Positions 1 through 8,970 of a stretch of 64,000 bases of DNA are shown here, piece by piece (the stretch's first letter is position 1; each line of letters opens with the position of its first letter). The stretch comes from Lelliottia jeotgali (GTDB taxonomy: Bacteria > Pseudomonadota > Gammaproteobacteria > Enterobacterales > Enterobacteriaceae): contig CP018628.1 in NCBI GenBank assembly GCA_002271215.1, positions 2,418,001 through 2,482,000 of the forward strand, written 5' to 3'. A program made the translations under genes and the position numbers. The notes below the pieces were generated by a model that was given only the letters and a program-made list of their open reading frames with translations, was not told the DNA's origin and did no database searches.

Positions 1-1226
1 ACGCCGAGGTTTTTCTTCCACATCGACGCCACTGCAATGGCGATTTTCTGGTGGTTTTCAGACGTGTTGTACAGCAGCGTCAGTTTTAGCGGACGCTGCG
101 GGCCATATCCGGCGGCCTGCAACAGCATTTTGGCCTGCGCATTGAGCTCCGCCTGCGGCATCTGCTCGAACGGCGAGGTTTCTGGCGTAAAGCCAGCCGT
201 CACATCCGGGGTAAAATGCCACGCCGGTTTTTCGCCGGTCCCCAGCACTTTCTCGGCCATAATCCGGCGATCGATAGTCATACTCAGCGCCAGACGCACG
301 CGCTGGTCAGCCGTTGGGCCTTTCTGGGTGTTAAACGCGTAGTAATAGGTGCCCAACTGCGGCGGGGTATACACCTGTCCCGGAATATCTTTGAGCAGCT
401 TCTGATAGAGATTTTTTGGGAAGGATTCGGTGATATCAATATCCCCCGCCAGATAGCGCTTGGTGGCCGATGACTCCTGATTGATCGGGATAAAAGTGAC
501 TTTTTTCAGCACGGTTTTGGCGTTATCCCAGTACGAGGTATTCGGCTCAACCACCAGCTTTTCATTCACCACACGATCGGTCAGGACGTAAGCGCCGTTG
601 CCGACAAGTGCGCCAGGACGGGTCCACTCTTTGCCACTCTCGACGTTGGCTTTTTGTACCGGGTAAAACGCAAAACTGGCCGTCAGATTGGCAAACCACG
701 GCAGCGGTTTATCGAGCTGCACGCGCAGGGTTTTCGCATCAACAGCAGTAATACCAAGCTGGTTGGGCTGCGCTTTACCGTCGATAATATTTTGGGCGTT
801 CGTTATTCCCGCCAGCGCTGCGAACCAGGCAAAAGGCGAAGTGGTTTTCGGGTCAACCAGACGCTGCCAGCTGTAGACGAAATCCTGCGCCGTCACCGGC
901 GTACCATCAGACCACTTGGCATTATCGCGCAGGGTAAACGTCCAGGTGCGATTGTCGTTGCTCTGCCATTTGGTGGCGACACCAGGGATCAACTCGCCCT
1001 TTTCGTTCTGATTGACCAGGCCTTCGAACAAATCACGGATCACCTGGATTTCCGGCAAACCGACGGCTTTCGCCGGGTCTAGCGATGCCGGTTCGTCCTT
1101 AATATGGCGAACCAGTTCCTGTTTTTGCGCAAGAGTGGTTCCCTGAGGAATATCAGCAGCATAAGAAACGGAAGAGAGTCCGCACAGCCACAGCGCAGTA
1201 CAGAGCAGCGAAACAGGATGCTTCAT
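1..1226 (-). CDS. mppA: Periplasmic murein tripeptide-binding protein MppA (3' end cut by window edge)
   Basis: Solute-binding protein of the OppA/SapA family. In E. coli, MppA binds the murein tripeptide L-Ala-gamma-D-Glu-meso-Dap and passes it to the Opp permease. The first 408 codons are visible; the C-terminal quarter lies beyond base 1. The start is an ATG at 1226, followed by a signal peptide (MKHPVSLLCTALWLCGLSS) ending near SYA-A. Family motifs such as HIKDEPASLDPAKAVGLPEI, GNGAYVL and SFAFYPVQKANVESGKEW match E. coli MppA from memory rather than OppA. The gene is divergent from mpaA, so two genes of one recycling pathway share an intergenic region of about 180 bp. Confidence 0.93.
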   Translation of the reverse strand, partial: MKHPVSLLCTALWLCGLSSVSYAADIPQGTTLAQKQELVRHIKDEPASLDPAKAVGLPEIQVIRDLFEGLVNQNEKGELIPGVATKWQSNDNRTWTFTLRDNAKWSDGTPVTAQDFVYSWQRLVDPKTTSPFAWFAALAGITNAQNIIDGKAQPNQLGITAVDAKTLRVQLDKPLPWFANLTASFAFYPVQKANVESGKEWTRPGALVGNGAYVLTDRVVNEKLVVEPNTSYWDNAKTVLKKVTFIPINQESSATKRYLAGDIDITESFPKNLYQKLLKDIPGQVYTPPQLGTYYYAFNTQKGPTADQRVRLALSMTIDRRIMAEKVLGTGEKPAWHFTPDVTAGFTPETSPFEQMPQAELNAQAKMLLQAAGYGPQRPLKLTLLYNTSENHQKIAIAVASMWKKNLG

Positions 1227-1410
1227 GAGATCCCCTTTGAAAGAGTGGGTAACAAGCAGATGCGTAATTATTTGTTTCAAAACAGAGAAATGCAAATATC
1301 TTCGCGCGGAAAGTTGAGATCGGGCCAGTTTATCGCAGCGTTGAAACTATTTGATTAACCGCGTGTTTTACACAACACTGGCTATAAAGAACTCGCTATC
1401 AGGATTTCGT

Positions 1411-2124
1411 ATGTCACTTACCCGCCCAAGAACGGAACGTGGCGCTTTTCCGCCCGGAACAGAACATTATGGCCGCTCATTTTTAGGCGCTCCGCTGATC
1501 TGGTTTCCTGCCCCGCAGGCCGACCGCCACAGCGGGCTTATCATTGCGGGCACGCACGGAGATGAAAACTCCTCCATCGTTACGCTTTCCTGCGCCCTGC
1601 GCACGCTGGCGCCGGACCTGCGTCGTCATCACGTGGTGTTAACCGTGAACCCGGACGGCTGTCAGCTTGGGCTGCGCGCCAACGCGCGCGGCGTCGATCT
1701 CAACCGCAACTTCCCGGCGGCCAACTGGCGCGCGGGAGAAACCGTCTATCGCTGGAATAGCGCGGCGGACGAGCGTGACGTGGTGTTGCTCACCGGAGAA
1801 AAACCGGGCTCGGAGCCTGAAACACAGGGGCTGTGTCAGCTGATCCACCATCTTAAACCAGCGTGGGTAGTCTCGTTTCACGATCCGCTGGCCTGCATTG
1901 AAGATCCGCGCCACACGGAATTAGGCGAATGGCTGGCGGATGCCTTTGCTCTGCCGCTGGTCACGAGTGTCGGATACGAAACGCCAGGCTCCTTTGGTAG
2001 CTGGTGCGCCGACCTCGGCCTGCACTGCATCACCGCCGAGTTCCCGCCCGTTTCATCGGATGAAGCGAGCGAGAAATACCTGAAAGCCATGACCGGGCTA
2101 CTGCGCTGGCACTCTCAGAGGTGA
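1411..2124 (+). CDS. mpaA: Murein tripeptide amidase MpaA
   Basis: Zinc carboxypeptidase (M14 family) of 237 aa. It removes meso-diaminopimelate from the murein tripeptide in the cytoplasm during cell-wall recycling. The zinc-ligand region GTHGDEN is near residue 55, and the motifs GVDLNRNFP and VSFHDP follow. An in-frame upstream extension exists, but the start at 1411 gives the family N-terminus MSLTRPRTERGAFPPG and follows an AGGA Shine-Dalgarno at 1401-1404. The 3' end overlaps the convergent ycjG by 10 bp. Lying beside mppA and ycjG, it completes a tripeptide uptake, cleavage and epimerisation set. Confidence 0.95.
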   Translation: MSLTRPRTERGAFPPGTEHYGRSFLGAPLIWFPAPQADRHSGLIIAGTHGDENSSIVTLSCALRTLAPDLRRHHVVLTVNPDGCQLGLRANARGVDLNRNFPAANWRAGETVYRWNSAADERDVVLLTGEKPGSEPETQGLCQLIHHLKPAWVVSFHDPLACIEDPRHTELGEWLADAFALPLVTSVGYETPGSFGSWCADLGLHCITAEFPPVSSDEASEKYLKAMTGLLRWHSQR

Positions 2125-3083
2125 AGCGTACCGGTGGTAAAATTTAGCGCGGGTGATACGTCGACCGCAAGCCAGGTTGGTCCGTCCAGATCGGCGAAAC
2201 TCACCTGTTCTGTTAACGGCAGCGCCGCGCTGATGGCTCTTGAAGTGCAAAGCATACACCCGAGCATCAGCGCAAATCCCTCTGCACGGGCCTGCTTCGC
2301 CAGCGCCAGCGCTTCGGTCAGTCCACCGGTTTTATCGAGCTTAATATTCACCATTTCATAGCGCCCTTTCAGACCCGCCAGGCTCTCGCGTGTATGGCAG
2401 CTTTCGTCTGCGCAGATGGGCAGCGGATGAATGAAGTTTTCCAGCGCGGCATCTTCCGCTGACGGTAGCGGTTGTTCGAGCATCGCCACGTTTAAATCCG
2501 CCAGCAGCTGACAGCGTGCAGCCAGCCCTTCACTCTTCCAGGATTCGTTGGCGTCGACAATCAGCGTCGCATCAGGCACCGCGCCGCGAATTGCCACCAT
2601 CCGCTCGCTGATCAGATGATCGTCAAGCTTCACTTTCAACAGACGCGCCCCGGACTCATACAACGCTTTGGCACTGGCGGCCATTTGCGACGGTTCACCG
2701 ATAACGACGGTCTGCGCCGTGACAATGGTTTGCGGTAACGCCACGCCGAGCGACTCAGAGATGGTGTGATTCAGGCGATTGGCATCGAGCGACCATAACG
2801 CGCAGTCGACGGCATTTCGTGCCGCCCCCGCCGGTAACGCCTGTTGCAGCGCTTCGCGGGTCATTCCCTTTTCCAGCTCAGGAACGATGGTCATGATCTG
2901 CGCCATCACCGAAGCCAGGCTTTCGCCGTAGCGCGGATACGGGGTGCATTCGCCCGCGCCTTTTACGCCGTCTTCTTCAATTTCCACCACCACCACGCAG
3001 GCTTCGCTGCGACTGCCGCGAGAGATCACAAACGGCGTATGCAATGGCCATGCTTCTTCATAGACCTTGACGGTTCTCATCAC
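2115..3083 (-). CDS. ycjG: L-Ala-D/L-Glu epimerase
   Basis: Enolase-superfamily dipeptide epimerase of 321-322 aa. It converts L-Ala-D-Glu from murein recycling to L-Ala-L-Glu so the dipeptide can be hydrolysed. Visible superfamily elements are the KVKLD lysine motif, metal ligands in IVDANESW, LEQPL and ICADES, and the second-barrel lysine in NIKLDKTGG. Two methionine codons are adjacent at the start (3083 and 3080); the second gives the E. coli-like N-terminus MRTVKVYEEAWPLHTPF. It is convergent with mpaA and divergent from tpx. Confidence 0.95.
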   Translation of the reverse strand: MMRTVKVYEEAWPLHTPFVISRGSRSEACVVVVEIEEDGVKGAGECTPYPRYGESLASVMAQIMTIVPELEKGMTREALQQALPAGAARNAVDCALWSLDANRLNHTISESLGVALPQTIVTAQTVVIGEPSQMAASAKALYESGARLLKVKLDDHLISERMVAIRGAVPDATLIVDANESWKSEGLAARCQLLADLNVAMLEQPLPSAEDAALENFIHPLPICADESCHTRESLAGLKGRYEMVNIKLDKTGGLTEALALAKQARAEGFALMLGCMLCTSRAISAALPLTEQVSFADLDGPTWLAVDVSPALNFTTGTLHL

Positions 3084-3175
3084 TCGCTCCTGTAGGGCAA
3101 AATAGGTTTGCCGTGTTATCCGCTGTTGTCATACACTAACCACGACGTTAACTATATGTAAACAGGAAGATATCT

Positions 3176-3682
3176 ATGTCACAACTCGTTCATTTCCAGG
3201 GCAACCCGGTTTCTGTTGCAGGTTCCATTCCGCAGGCAGGCAGCAAAGCGCAGGCTTTTACCCTCGTGGCAAAAGATCTGTCTGATGTAACGCTGGCTCA
3301 GTTCGCCGGTAAACGCAAAGTGCTGAACATTTTCCCGAGCATCGACACCGGCGTTTGCGCGGCGTCCGTGCGTAAATTCAACCAGCTGGCCACCGAAGTG
3401 GATAACACTGTAGTGCTGTGCATTTCCGCTGACCTGCCGTTCGCCCAGTCCCGCTTCTGCGGCGCAGAAGGTCTTAGCAACGTTATCACGCTTTCTACCC
3501 TGCGTAGCCCAGATTTCCTCGAAAACTACGGTGTGGGTATCGCCGAAGGTCCACTGAAAGGCCTGGCCGCACGTGCGGTACTGGTGATTGATGAAAACGA
3601 CGCTGTTATCTTCAGCGAACTGGTGAACGAAATCACCAACGAGCCAGATTACACCGCCGCGCTGGACGTGCTGAAAGCGTAA
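3176..3682 (+). CDS. tpx: Lipid hydroperoxide/thiol peroxidase Tpx
   Basis: Atypical 2-Cys peroxiredoxin of 168 aa, the exact E. coli length. It reduces alkyl and lipid hydroperoxides using thioredoxin. The peroxidatic Cys61 lies in [10 protein letters not shown] and the resolving Cys95 in [12 protein letters not shown] Shine-Dalgarno-like AGGAAG precedes the ATG. It is a single-gene unit, followed by a REP-like repeat and a strong terminator. Confidence 0.98.
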   Translation: MSQLVHFQGNPVSVAGSIPQAGSKAQAFTLVAKDLSDVTLAQFAGKRKVLNIFPSIDTGVCAASVRKFNQLATEVDNTVVLCISADLPFAQSRFCGAEGLSNVITLSTLRSPDFLENYGVGIAEGPLKGLAARAVLVIDENDAVIFSELVNEITNEPDYTAALDVLKA

Positions 3683-3689
3683 GAGAATT

Positions 3690-3755
3690 GCCCGGCGGCA
3701 CTTCGTTTGCGCGGGCCTACGGGTTTTGTAGGCCGGGTAAGCGCAGCGCACCCGG
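3690..3755. repeat. REP/BIME-like palindromic repeat
   Basis: The spacer between tpx and the VOC gene holds GC-rich, imperfectly palindromic sequence. The GTAGGCCGGGTAAG...CACCCGGC unit resembles the REP (PU) consensus of enteric bacteria. A second unit in opposite orientation (GCCCGGCGGC...GCGGGCCTAC) precedes it, joined by the GGCCTAC/GTAGGCC inverted repeat. Such paired units are called BIMEs and typically lie at 3' ends of transcription units. No other clear copy was noticed in this window. Confidence 0.7.
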
Positions 3756-3760
3756 CGATG

Positions 3761-3789
3761 AAAGCTCCGCAATGCGGAGCTTTCTTTTT
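3761..3789 (+). terminator. Rho-independent terminator after tpx
   Basis: Perfect 10-bp stem AAAGCTCCGC / GCGGAGCTTT with a 3-base loop, followed by CTTTTTC. It lies only about 20 bp before the Shine-Dalgarno of the VOC gene, so that gene needs its own promoter or readthrough. Confidence 0.85.
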
Positions 3790-3817
3790 CCCAGTCCCGG
3801 AGCGAACAGGAGTAAAA

Positions 3818-4177
3818 ATGATCTCTTTTGAAAAAAGCATTCCCATTTTTCGCATGTTCGACGAACGAAAGGCACGCGAATTTTATCTGGGTTTTCTCGG
3901 GTTCAGCGTCGAGTTCGAACACCGCTTTGAACCTGATCTGCCCCTATATATGGGCATCAGCCGCAACGGCCTGCAGATACATCTCTCAGAACATCATGGC
4001 GACGCCTGCCCTGGCGCGACGCTGTTCGTTCCTGTGCACAATATTGAATTATTAAGGGATGAACTGAAGCAAAAGCATTATGGCTATGGGCGGCCAGATA
4101 TCGTGCAGCAGGACTGGGGGAAAATCCTGGAGGTGTGCGATCCGTTTGGGAACAGGATTCGGTTTTGCGAAGAATAA
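3818..4177 (+). CDS. Glyoxalase/bleomycin-resistance (VOC) superfamily protein
   Basis: A 119-aa single-domain VOC protein of unknown substrate. The sequence shows the two half-modules: N-terminal IPIFRMFDERKAREFYLGFL and C-terminal ILEVCDPFGNRIRFCEE, the latter containing the usual DPxGN metal-edge motif. QIHLSEHHGD supplies possible metal-binding residues. The start at 3818 follows AGGAG at 3808-3812; upstream in-frame codons run through the tpx terminator and are rejected. E. coli K-12 has no gene at this place, so this is an accessory insertion between tpx and tyrR. Drug-binding or dioxygenase-like roles are equally possible. Confidence 0.85.
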   Translation: MISFEKSIPIFRMFDERKAREFYLGFLGFSVEFEHRFEPDLPLYMGISRNGLQIHLSEHHGDACPGATLFVPVHNIELLRDELKQKHYGYGRPDIVQQDWGKILEVCDPFGNRIRFCEE

Positions 4178-4281
4178 ACAAGATGGCCGCTGCTAATATA
4201 GCGCGAACCAAATGCCCTTCGGGTCGCGTATAAATAGTCAGCGGACATCGCACTCAATACGGTTGTATCAGACTCACCCCA

Positions 4282-4518
4282 TCACCACGTATTCAAAAAC
4301 TCCGCAATCTCATCAATACGCGTTGCATCGATACCGGCCTCTTTCGCCATTTCACTCTGCGCTTCCTCGCTGATCTCCTCGTTACCCATCAAGCGCGTGA
4401 TCAGCGACTGGAAATAATAGGCCACTGCGTCGCGTTCGGCTTCGCTCACTGGCTTTGCGGATTCCTTCGAATACTCATCCGCGATGTCATAAAACTTTAA
4501 AGGGATTTCGTTGCTCAT
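4282..4518 (-). CDS. ymjA: Small DUF2543/YmjA-like protein
   Basis: A 78-aa acidic helical protein without membrane segments. It resembles E. coli YmjA (about 80 aa, function unknown): [33 protein letters not shown] and [16 protein letters not shown] are the recognisable blocks. In E. coli this gene sits by the putrescine-utilisation cluster; here it begins 12 bp after the tyrR stop and is probably transcribed with it. The Shine-Dalgarno is weak (AGAG). The name is from memory of the family; the function is unknown. Confidence 0.7.
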   Translation of the reverse strand: MSNEIPLKFYDIADEYSKESAKPVSEAERDAVAYYFQSLITRLMGNEEISEEAQSEMAKEAGIDATRIDEIAEFLNTW

Positions 4519-4530
4519 ACTTTTTCTCTT

Positions 4531-6072
4531 TTATTCATCAGTTTTTTTCTGGTTCAGACCGTACTCGCGCAATTTGTTGGCGATGGCCGTGTGCGACACG
4601 CCGAGGCGTTTTGCCAGTTTGCGGGTGCTCGGGTAGTTGCGATAAAGCTGGGTCAGCACCGAACGCTCAAAGCGGCTGGTGATATCATCCAGCGATCCTT
4701 CCATCGCTTCTTCGCCAACAGACACCGTTCCGGCATCGTAATCCGGTAGCAGTATGTCCTGCGAGCGCAGCTCATAACCTTCAAGCTGCGTGAGCGCACG
4801 GTAGACGGCGTTTTTCAACTGGCGGATATTTCCCGGCCAGCCGTAGCGCGTCAGCATCGAACCCAAATCCGCAGAGAGCTTAGGTCGCGGCACGCCCTGC
4901 TCGTCGGCAAAGCGCGCCACGAACAGTTCAGTCAGCGGCATAACGTCCTGCGGACAGTCGCGCAGCGGCGGAATATTCAGGGTCAGGACGTTTAGTCGAT
5001 AATAGAGGTCTTCCCGGAAAACACCTTTCTGCACCAGTTCAACCAGGTTTTTCTGCGTCGCACAAATCACCCGCACATCCACGTGAACTTCATGATCTTC
5101 TCCAACGCGGCGGAAAGTGCCGTCATTGAGGAAGCGCAGCAGTTTGGCCTGCATCCGCGGCGACATCTCACCGATTTCATCCAGCAATACCGAGCCACCG
5201 TTGGCCTGCTCAAAGAAGCCTTTTTTGCCTTCCGGCGCGTGACCGAACAACTCGCTCTCAACGGCATCTTCTGGAATCGACGCGCAGTTTAGGGCCAGAT
5301 AGGGTTTAGCCGCGCGCGGGCTGGCGGTGTGAACCGCATGAGCCAGTAAATCCTTACCTGTTCCCGTTTCACCGGTAATCAGCAGCGGCGCGGTGAGATT
5401 AGCCAGCTTACGCGCCTGATCCACCACGTGCTTCATTTTCGGGCTAACGGCGATAATCTGGCTGAACGCGCCGACATCCTGGTTAGACAGATTCTGCAAC
5501 TGACGCCCCATTCGAATGGTGGAACGCAGCATAATCACCGCACCGGTAAGCACGCTGACATCATTCTCACCGCGCAGATGAACCGGGGTAATTTCCATCA
5601 GGAAGTTCTGTCCGCCGATCACCACATGCTCGCTGTGCGTGCCCTGCGGGTTGCTTTCGAGCCAGCGCTGGAAATTAAAACCGGCGATCAGTTGCGCTGC
5701 ATGATGGCTACTCAGCTTGTCCTGGCTCTGGCCGAAGAGCTGACAGCTGGCCTGGTTGGTACGCTCAATTTTACCTTTCAAATCGAGCGACAAAAATGGC
5801 TCAGGCATGGCTTCAAGCAACGCACTCAGCGCCAGATGTTCACGTTCAGACGGCATCCACGGCACGGTACGGACATCCGTAACGCCAGCGATACGGCGAA
5901 TTTCAGCCATCAGGCTGCTGAATGTATTGAATTCGATTTCGGCAAAATTGAGGTAAATTCGCCCGATAGGGTCGATGTCGATGCCGCGCAAATCAATGTC
6001 ACGCAAAACAAGGAGATCGAGTAATTCGCGGGTCAGGCCGATACGGTCCTGACAGAACACTTCCAGACGCAT
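4531..6072 (-). CDS. tyrR: Aromatic amino acid regulator TyrR
   Basis: Regulator of aromatic amino acid synthesis and transport, 513 aa as in E. coli. An ACT domain (about 1-75) starts MRLEVFCQDRIGLTRELLDL; a PAS domain (about 80-190) follows; then an AAA+ domain with Walker A GETGTGKD and Walker B VLLDEIGEM; and a C-terminal Fis-type helix-turn-helix (KLAKRLGVSHTAIANKLREY). The sigma-54-contacting GAFTGA loop is replaced by APEGKKGF, as expected for a protein that acts on sigma-70 promoters. The start at 6072 is preferred to an extension nine codons upstream. A TyrR box lies about 70 bp upstream, which implies autoregulation. Confidence 0.97.
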   Translation of the reverse strand: MRLEVFCQDRIGLTRELLDLLVLRDIDLRGIDIDPIGRIYLNFAEIEFNTFSSLMAEIRRIAGVTDVRTVPWMPSEREHLALSALLEAMPEPFLSLDLKGKIERTNQASCQLFGQSQDKLSSHHAAQLIAGFNFQRWLESNPQGTHSEHVVIGGQNFLMEITPVHLRGENDVSVLTGAVIMLRSTIRMGRQLQNLSNQDVGAFSQIIAVSPKMKHVVDQARKLANLTAPLLITGETGTGKDLLAHAVHTASPRAAKPYLALNCASIPEDAVESELFGHAPEGKKGFFEQANGGSVLLDEIGEMSPRMQAKLLRFLNDGTFRRVGEDHEVHVDVRVICATQKNLVELVQKGVFREDLYYRLNVLTLNIPPLRDCPQDVMPLTELFVARFADEQGVPRPKLSADLGSMLTRYGWPGNIRQLKNAVYRALTQLEGYELRSQDILLPDYDAGTVSVGEEAMEGSLDDITSRFERSVLTQLYRNYPSTRKLAKRLGVSHTAIANKLREYGLNQKKTDE

Positions 6073-6140
6073 GGGAAATTCACTCTTTAAGCCAGTCACT
6101 TTAAAATGATATGTCAGATATCGTCTGGCTGGAAGCTCGC

Positions 6141-6158
6141 TGTCAACAAATATTGACA
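6141..6158 (-). promoter_or_regulatory. TyrR box upstream of tyrR
   Basis: TGTCAA-N6-TTGACA fits the TyrR box pattern TGTNAA-N6-TTNACA exactly. It sits inside a longer perfect 11-bp inverted repeat (6136-6146 with 6153-6163), between ycjF and tyrR, 69 bp before the tyrR start. Autoregulation of tyrR is known in E. coli. The same inverted repeat might also act as a weak hairpin after ycjF. Confidence 0.75.
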
Positions 6159-6178
6159 GCGAGGTGAATTCTTACGCT

Positions 6179-7228
6179 TTATTGTGATTTTTTGCTCAGT
6201 GTCTCTTTCAACTGACCGACAAGTTCGCGGCGAAAATCACCAAGACGCGGTTTATCGTCGTTAATCCACGGCAGCGGTCGGCATAATTCCATCGCTTTAA
6301 TCCCCAGTCGCGCGGTCAACAGCCCGGCACCGATCCCTTGCGCAGCACGCGTGGATAAACGCGCGGCAAGATCCTGAGACATCCAGTCCATGCCCACTTC
6401 ACGCACCAGTTCGCTGGCTCCGGCAAACGCCATATTCAGCAGCACCAGACGGAAAAGGCGCAGACGGCTGTAATACCCAAGTTCGATGCCATACAGCGTA
6501 GCAATGCGGTTGATGAGGCGCAGATTGCGCCACGCGATAAACGCCATATCCACCAACGCCAGCGGACTAACGGCGATCATCAGCGTCGATTCCGCCGCCG
6601 AACGGCTAATCTCCCGCCGCGCCTGTGAATCGAGAACCGGCTGCACGATGTTTGCATACAGGCTGACGATCTCGCGGTCGTTTTGTGTTTCATGAATAGC
6701 CGCATACCAGCGTTGCAGGGCCGGATGCGACTGGTCGATACCCGCCTGACTGGCCAGCTTTTCGCAAAATGCGCGCCCTTTTCCGGTCGCATGACTGTGC
6801 AGCAAATCGCGCGCTTCGTCGCGCTCATGCGCACGCTGGCGCAGTCGCCACAAACGACGCCATTCAGTGGCAATTGAACCGACACCCGCGCCGATGATAA
6901 GAGCGCCCGCCGCACATCCGCCCAGAGCCACCCAGTCCTGGGTTTGCCAGGCATTCATCGTCCACTGCACGCCCTGGCCGACCACACTCACGCCAAAAAG
7001 CGTCAGCCCGGCAGTGACCATTTTGCGCCACAGGCTGCGTTTGGGCCGCAGCGCCGCCTCAACCACCGCTTCTGCCTGCCCTTCGTCCGCAAGCAGTTCA
7101 TCGGCGACAACGGGCGCAAATTTCTCAGCGTCCGGGCCACTGAAGGCCTGAGCAGTTTTAAACGCTTCGGCCCGCTCTTGCTCAAGCTGGCCGGTAAAAT
7201 CGATGCGTGGCTTTAACGGTTCCGTCAT
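6179..7228 (-). CDS. ycjF: YcjF/UPF0283 inner-membrane protein
   Basis: 349-aa membrane protein of the UPF0283 family. An acidic N-terminus ([14 protein letters not shown]) precedes a membrane region near residues 70-120 ([16 protein letters not shown] and [17 protein letters not shown]), followed by a largely helical C-terminal domain with an Arg-rich linker ([20 protein letters not shown]). It overlaps the upstream gene ycjX by 4 bp (ATGA), so the two are translationally coupled. ycjXF travels with psp and tyrR in many gamma-proteobacteria and is psp-linked in E. coli; its biochemical role is unknown. Confidence 0.95.
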   Translation of the reverse strand: MTEPLKPRIDFTGQLEQERAEAFKTAQAFSGPDAEKFAPVVADELLADEGQAEAVVEAALRPKRSLWRKMVTAGLTLFGVSVVGQGVQWTMNAWQTQDWVALGGCAAGALIIGAGVGSIATEWRRLWRLRQRAHERDEARDLLHSHATGKGRAFCEKLASQAGIDQSHPALQRWYAAIHETQNDREIVSLYANIVQPVLDSQARREISRSAAESTLMIAVSPLALVDMAFIAWRNLRLINRIATLYGIELGYYSRLRLFRLVLLNMAFAGASELVREVGMDWMSQDLAARLSTRAAQGIGAGLLTARLGIKAMELCRPLPWINDDKPRLGDFRRELVGQLKETLSKKSQ

Positions 7229-8622
7229 CGCAACTTATCTCCTATTAAAAACTCCAGCGCCGCGTCGAGGCGAATGTGCGGCAACGGCTGGTCGACGTTC
7301 ATCGCCTGAGGGCGAAACGCCTCAAACTGAAATCCCTGATTTTGCCAGAATGCCTGCCCCGGCAATCGCGCCGGTACTTCGCCGGGATAGACGGTCAGCG
7401 GCTCACCATCGCTCAGACGATTACCGCGCAGCGCCGGGATTTTCTCACCGTTGACGTCAATCAGCCCGCTCTGCGTCGCCTGCACCGCCGCCAGCCCCAG
7501 ACAATCCATGCTGATCCCTTCGAACGCTGCGTTTTGCCACGCGTCCTGAACAAGCTGTTGCAGCAGCGAGACCATATTCGCATGCTGATCGACCGTCACA
7601 TGATCGGCTTTGGTGGCGGCGAACAGCAGCTTATCGATAACCGGCGAAAACAGACGGCGGAACAGTGTCCGCTGCCCGTAGTGAAAACTTTGCATCAGTT
7701 GGGTGAGCGCCAGGCGCATATCGTTGAAGGCCTGCGGCCCACTGTTCAGCGGTTGCAGACAGTCCACCAGCACAATCTGGCGGTCGAAGCGCAGGAAGTG
7801 GTTTTTATAAAACCCCTTCACCACTTTCTCGCAGTAATAGTTAAAGCGATCGCGCAACATCCCGACGTTGGTGTGTTTGTCCGCCATCGCCAGTTTTGAC
7901 TCACCCCAGCTTTCGACATCCGGCCACGGGAAGAATTGCAGCGCAGGCGCCCCCGCCATTTCACCAGGTAGTACAAAGCGGCCTGGCTGAATAAAGTGCA
8001 GCCCCTGCTGTTTGCATTGATGAAGATAATCGGTCCAGGCCTGCGAAATGGCAGCGAGTCGGTTTTCGTCCGCCGGGGCCAGCGGGTCCAGCCCGGCGCA
8101 CAGCTCACGCCATTTTGCCGACCACTCCGCACGTTGCCCTTGCAACAGGCCGGTCATTTGCCGCGACCAGCTCAGGTAATCCTGGGCCAGCATCGGTAAA
8201 TCGAGCAACCATTCGCCGGGATAATCGACGATTTCAAGGTACAGCGTGGAGGTGTCTTTGAAATGGCGCAGCACGGATTCGTTAGAACGAAAGCGCAGCG
8301 CGAGGCGAATTTCACTCACCCCACGCGTCGGTGTCGGCCAGGCGGGCGGTGTGCCGTACAGCTGCGCCAGCCCTTCGTCGTAGGTAAAGCGAGGAATACC
8401 AAAATCGCGCTGCGGCACACGTTTTACGCCCAGCAGACGCTCTTCCCGCGCCGCGCTCAGCAGCGGCAGCCGTGCGCCAGCATGTAAGTTAAGCAACTGG
8501 TTAACCATCGCGGTGATAAACGCGGTTTTGCCGCTGCGGCTTAATCCCGTGACCGCCAGTCGCAAATGGCGGTCTACGCCACGATTAACCAGTGAATTAA
8601 ATTCGTTTTTAAGTCGCTTCAT
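7225..8622 (-). CDS. ycjX: YcjX family GTPase-like protein
   Basis: 465-aa protein of the YcjX/DUF463 P-loop NTPase family, with Walker [13 protein letters not shown] near residue 27 and a DxxG-like ...EIVDYPGEW. The start at 8622 ([17 protein letters not shown]) matches the E. coli protein and follows an AGGAT Shine-Dalgarno; a 19-codon upstream extension is not supported. It lies directly behind pspD because the E. coli pspE-ycjM-W block is absent, so here it may be co-transcribed with psp by readthrough. Function unknown; stress-related by context. Confidence 0.95.
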   Translation of the reverse strand: MKRLKNEFNSLVNRGVDRHLRLAVTGLSRSGKTAFITAMVNQLLNLHAGARLPLLSAAREERLLGVKRVPQRDFGIPRFTYDEGLAQLYGTPPAWPTPTRGVSEIRLALRFRSNESVLRHFKDTSTLYLEIVDYPGEWLLDLPMLAQDYLSWSRQMTGLLQGQRAEWSAKWRELCAGLDPLAPADENRLAAISQAWTDYLHQCKQQGLHFIQPGRFVLPGEMAGAPALQFFPWPDVESWGESKLAMADKHTNVGMLRDRFNYYCEKVVKGFYKNHFLRFDRQIVLVDCLQPLNSGPQAFNDMRLALTQLMQSFHYGQRTLFRRLFSPVIDKLLFAATKADHVTVDQHANMVSLLQQLVQDAWQNAAFEGISMDCLGLAAVQATQSGLIDVNGEKIPALRGNRLSDGEPLTVYPGEVPARLPGQAFWQNQGFQFEAFRPQAMNVDQPLPHIRLDAALEFLIGDKLR

Positions 8623-8702
8623 CGCCATCCTGTTTTGCCTGAAGGAATTATTATTCTTAAAAATATGACATGGGGGCAAAATGAAAGGAATAAAACCTTA
8701 TG

Positions 8703-8730
8703 ACAAAACGGCACATTTCCGGCGTGCCGT
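8703..8730 (-). terminator. Putative terminator after pspABCD
   Basis: ACGGCAC / GTGCCGT stem (8708-8714 with 8724-8730), followed on the minus strand by TTTTGTC. It separates pspD from ycjX and could cause partial termination. Confidence 0.6.
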
Positions 8731-8736
8731 CTGATG

Positions 8737-8955
8737 TTATTTCAGTTTCCCCGAAAAGCACATAGCCAGTTTCTTCAGCAGCGGCTCCAGCGCCACGGCC
8801 AGTAACATTCTGACTGGTTTACGGGCAACAGACTTCACCGCCCAACCCGCGACACCTGCCGGGCCATAACGTAGCGCGGTCAGTAAAACGAATTTGCCTG
8901 CGATAACCAGGCCCGGTTTCATTTTCTGACCGGCCTGCTGCCAGTTTTTGTTCAT
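8737..8955 (-). CDS. pspD: Phage shock protein D
   Basis: 72-aa peripheral inner-membrane protein, last gene of the psp operon here. The recognisable core is [20 protein letters not shown], followed by an amphipathic tail ending CFSGKLK, which differs from the E. coli C-terminus. Its role in E. coli is undefined. pspE, the rhodanese that follows in E. coli, is absent. Confidence 0.93.
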   Translation of the reverse strand: MNKNWQQAGQKMKPGLVIAGKFVLLTALRYGPAGVAGWAVKSVARKPVRMLLAVALEPLLKKLAMCFSGKLK

Positions 8956-8970
8956 TGTAATTTCTCTCCG

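Noticed and set aside
37..1082. Several plus-strand frames of 60-140 aa
   Set aside because: All are antisense to mppA, which reads without interruption on the minus strand.
5428..6024. 198-aa open frame antisense to tyrR
   Set aside because: Opposite the ACT and PAS domains of TyrR; no independent coding evidence.
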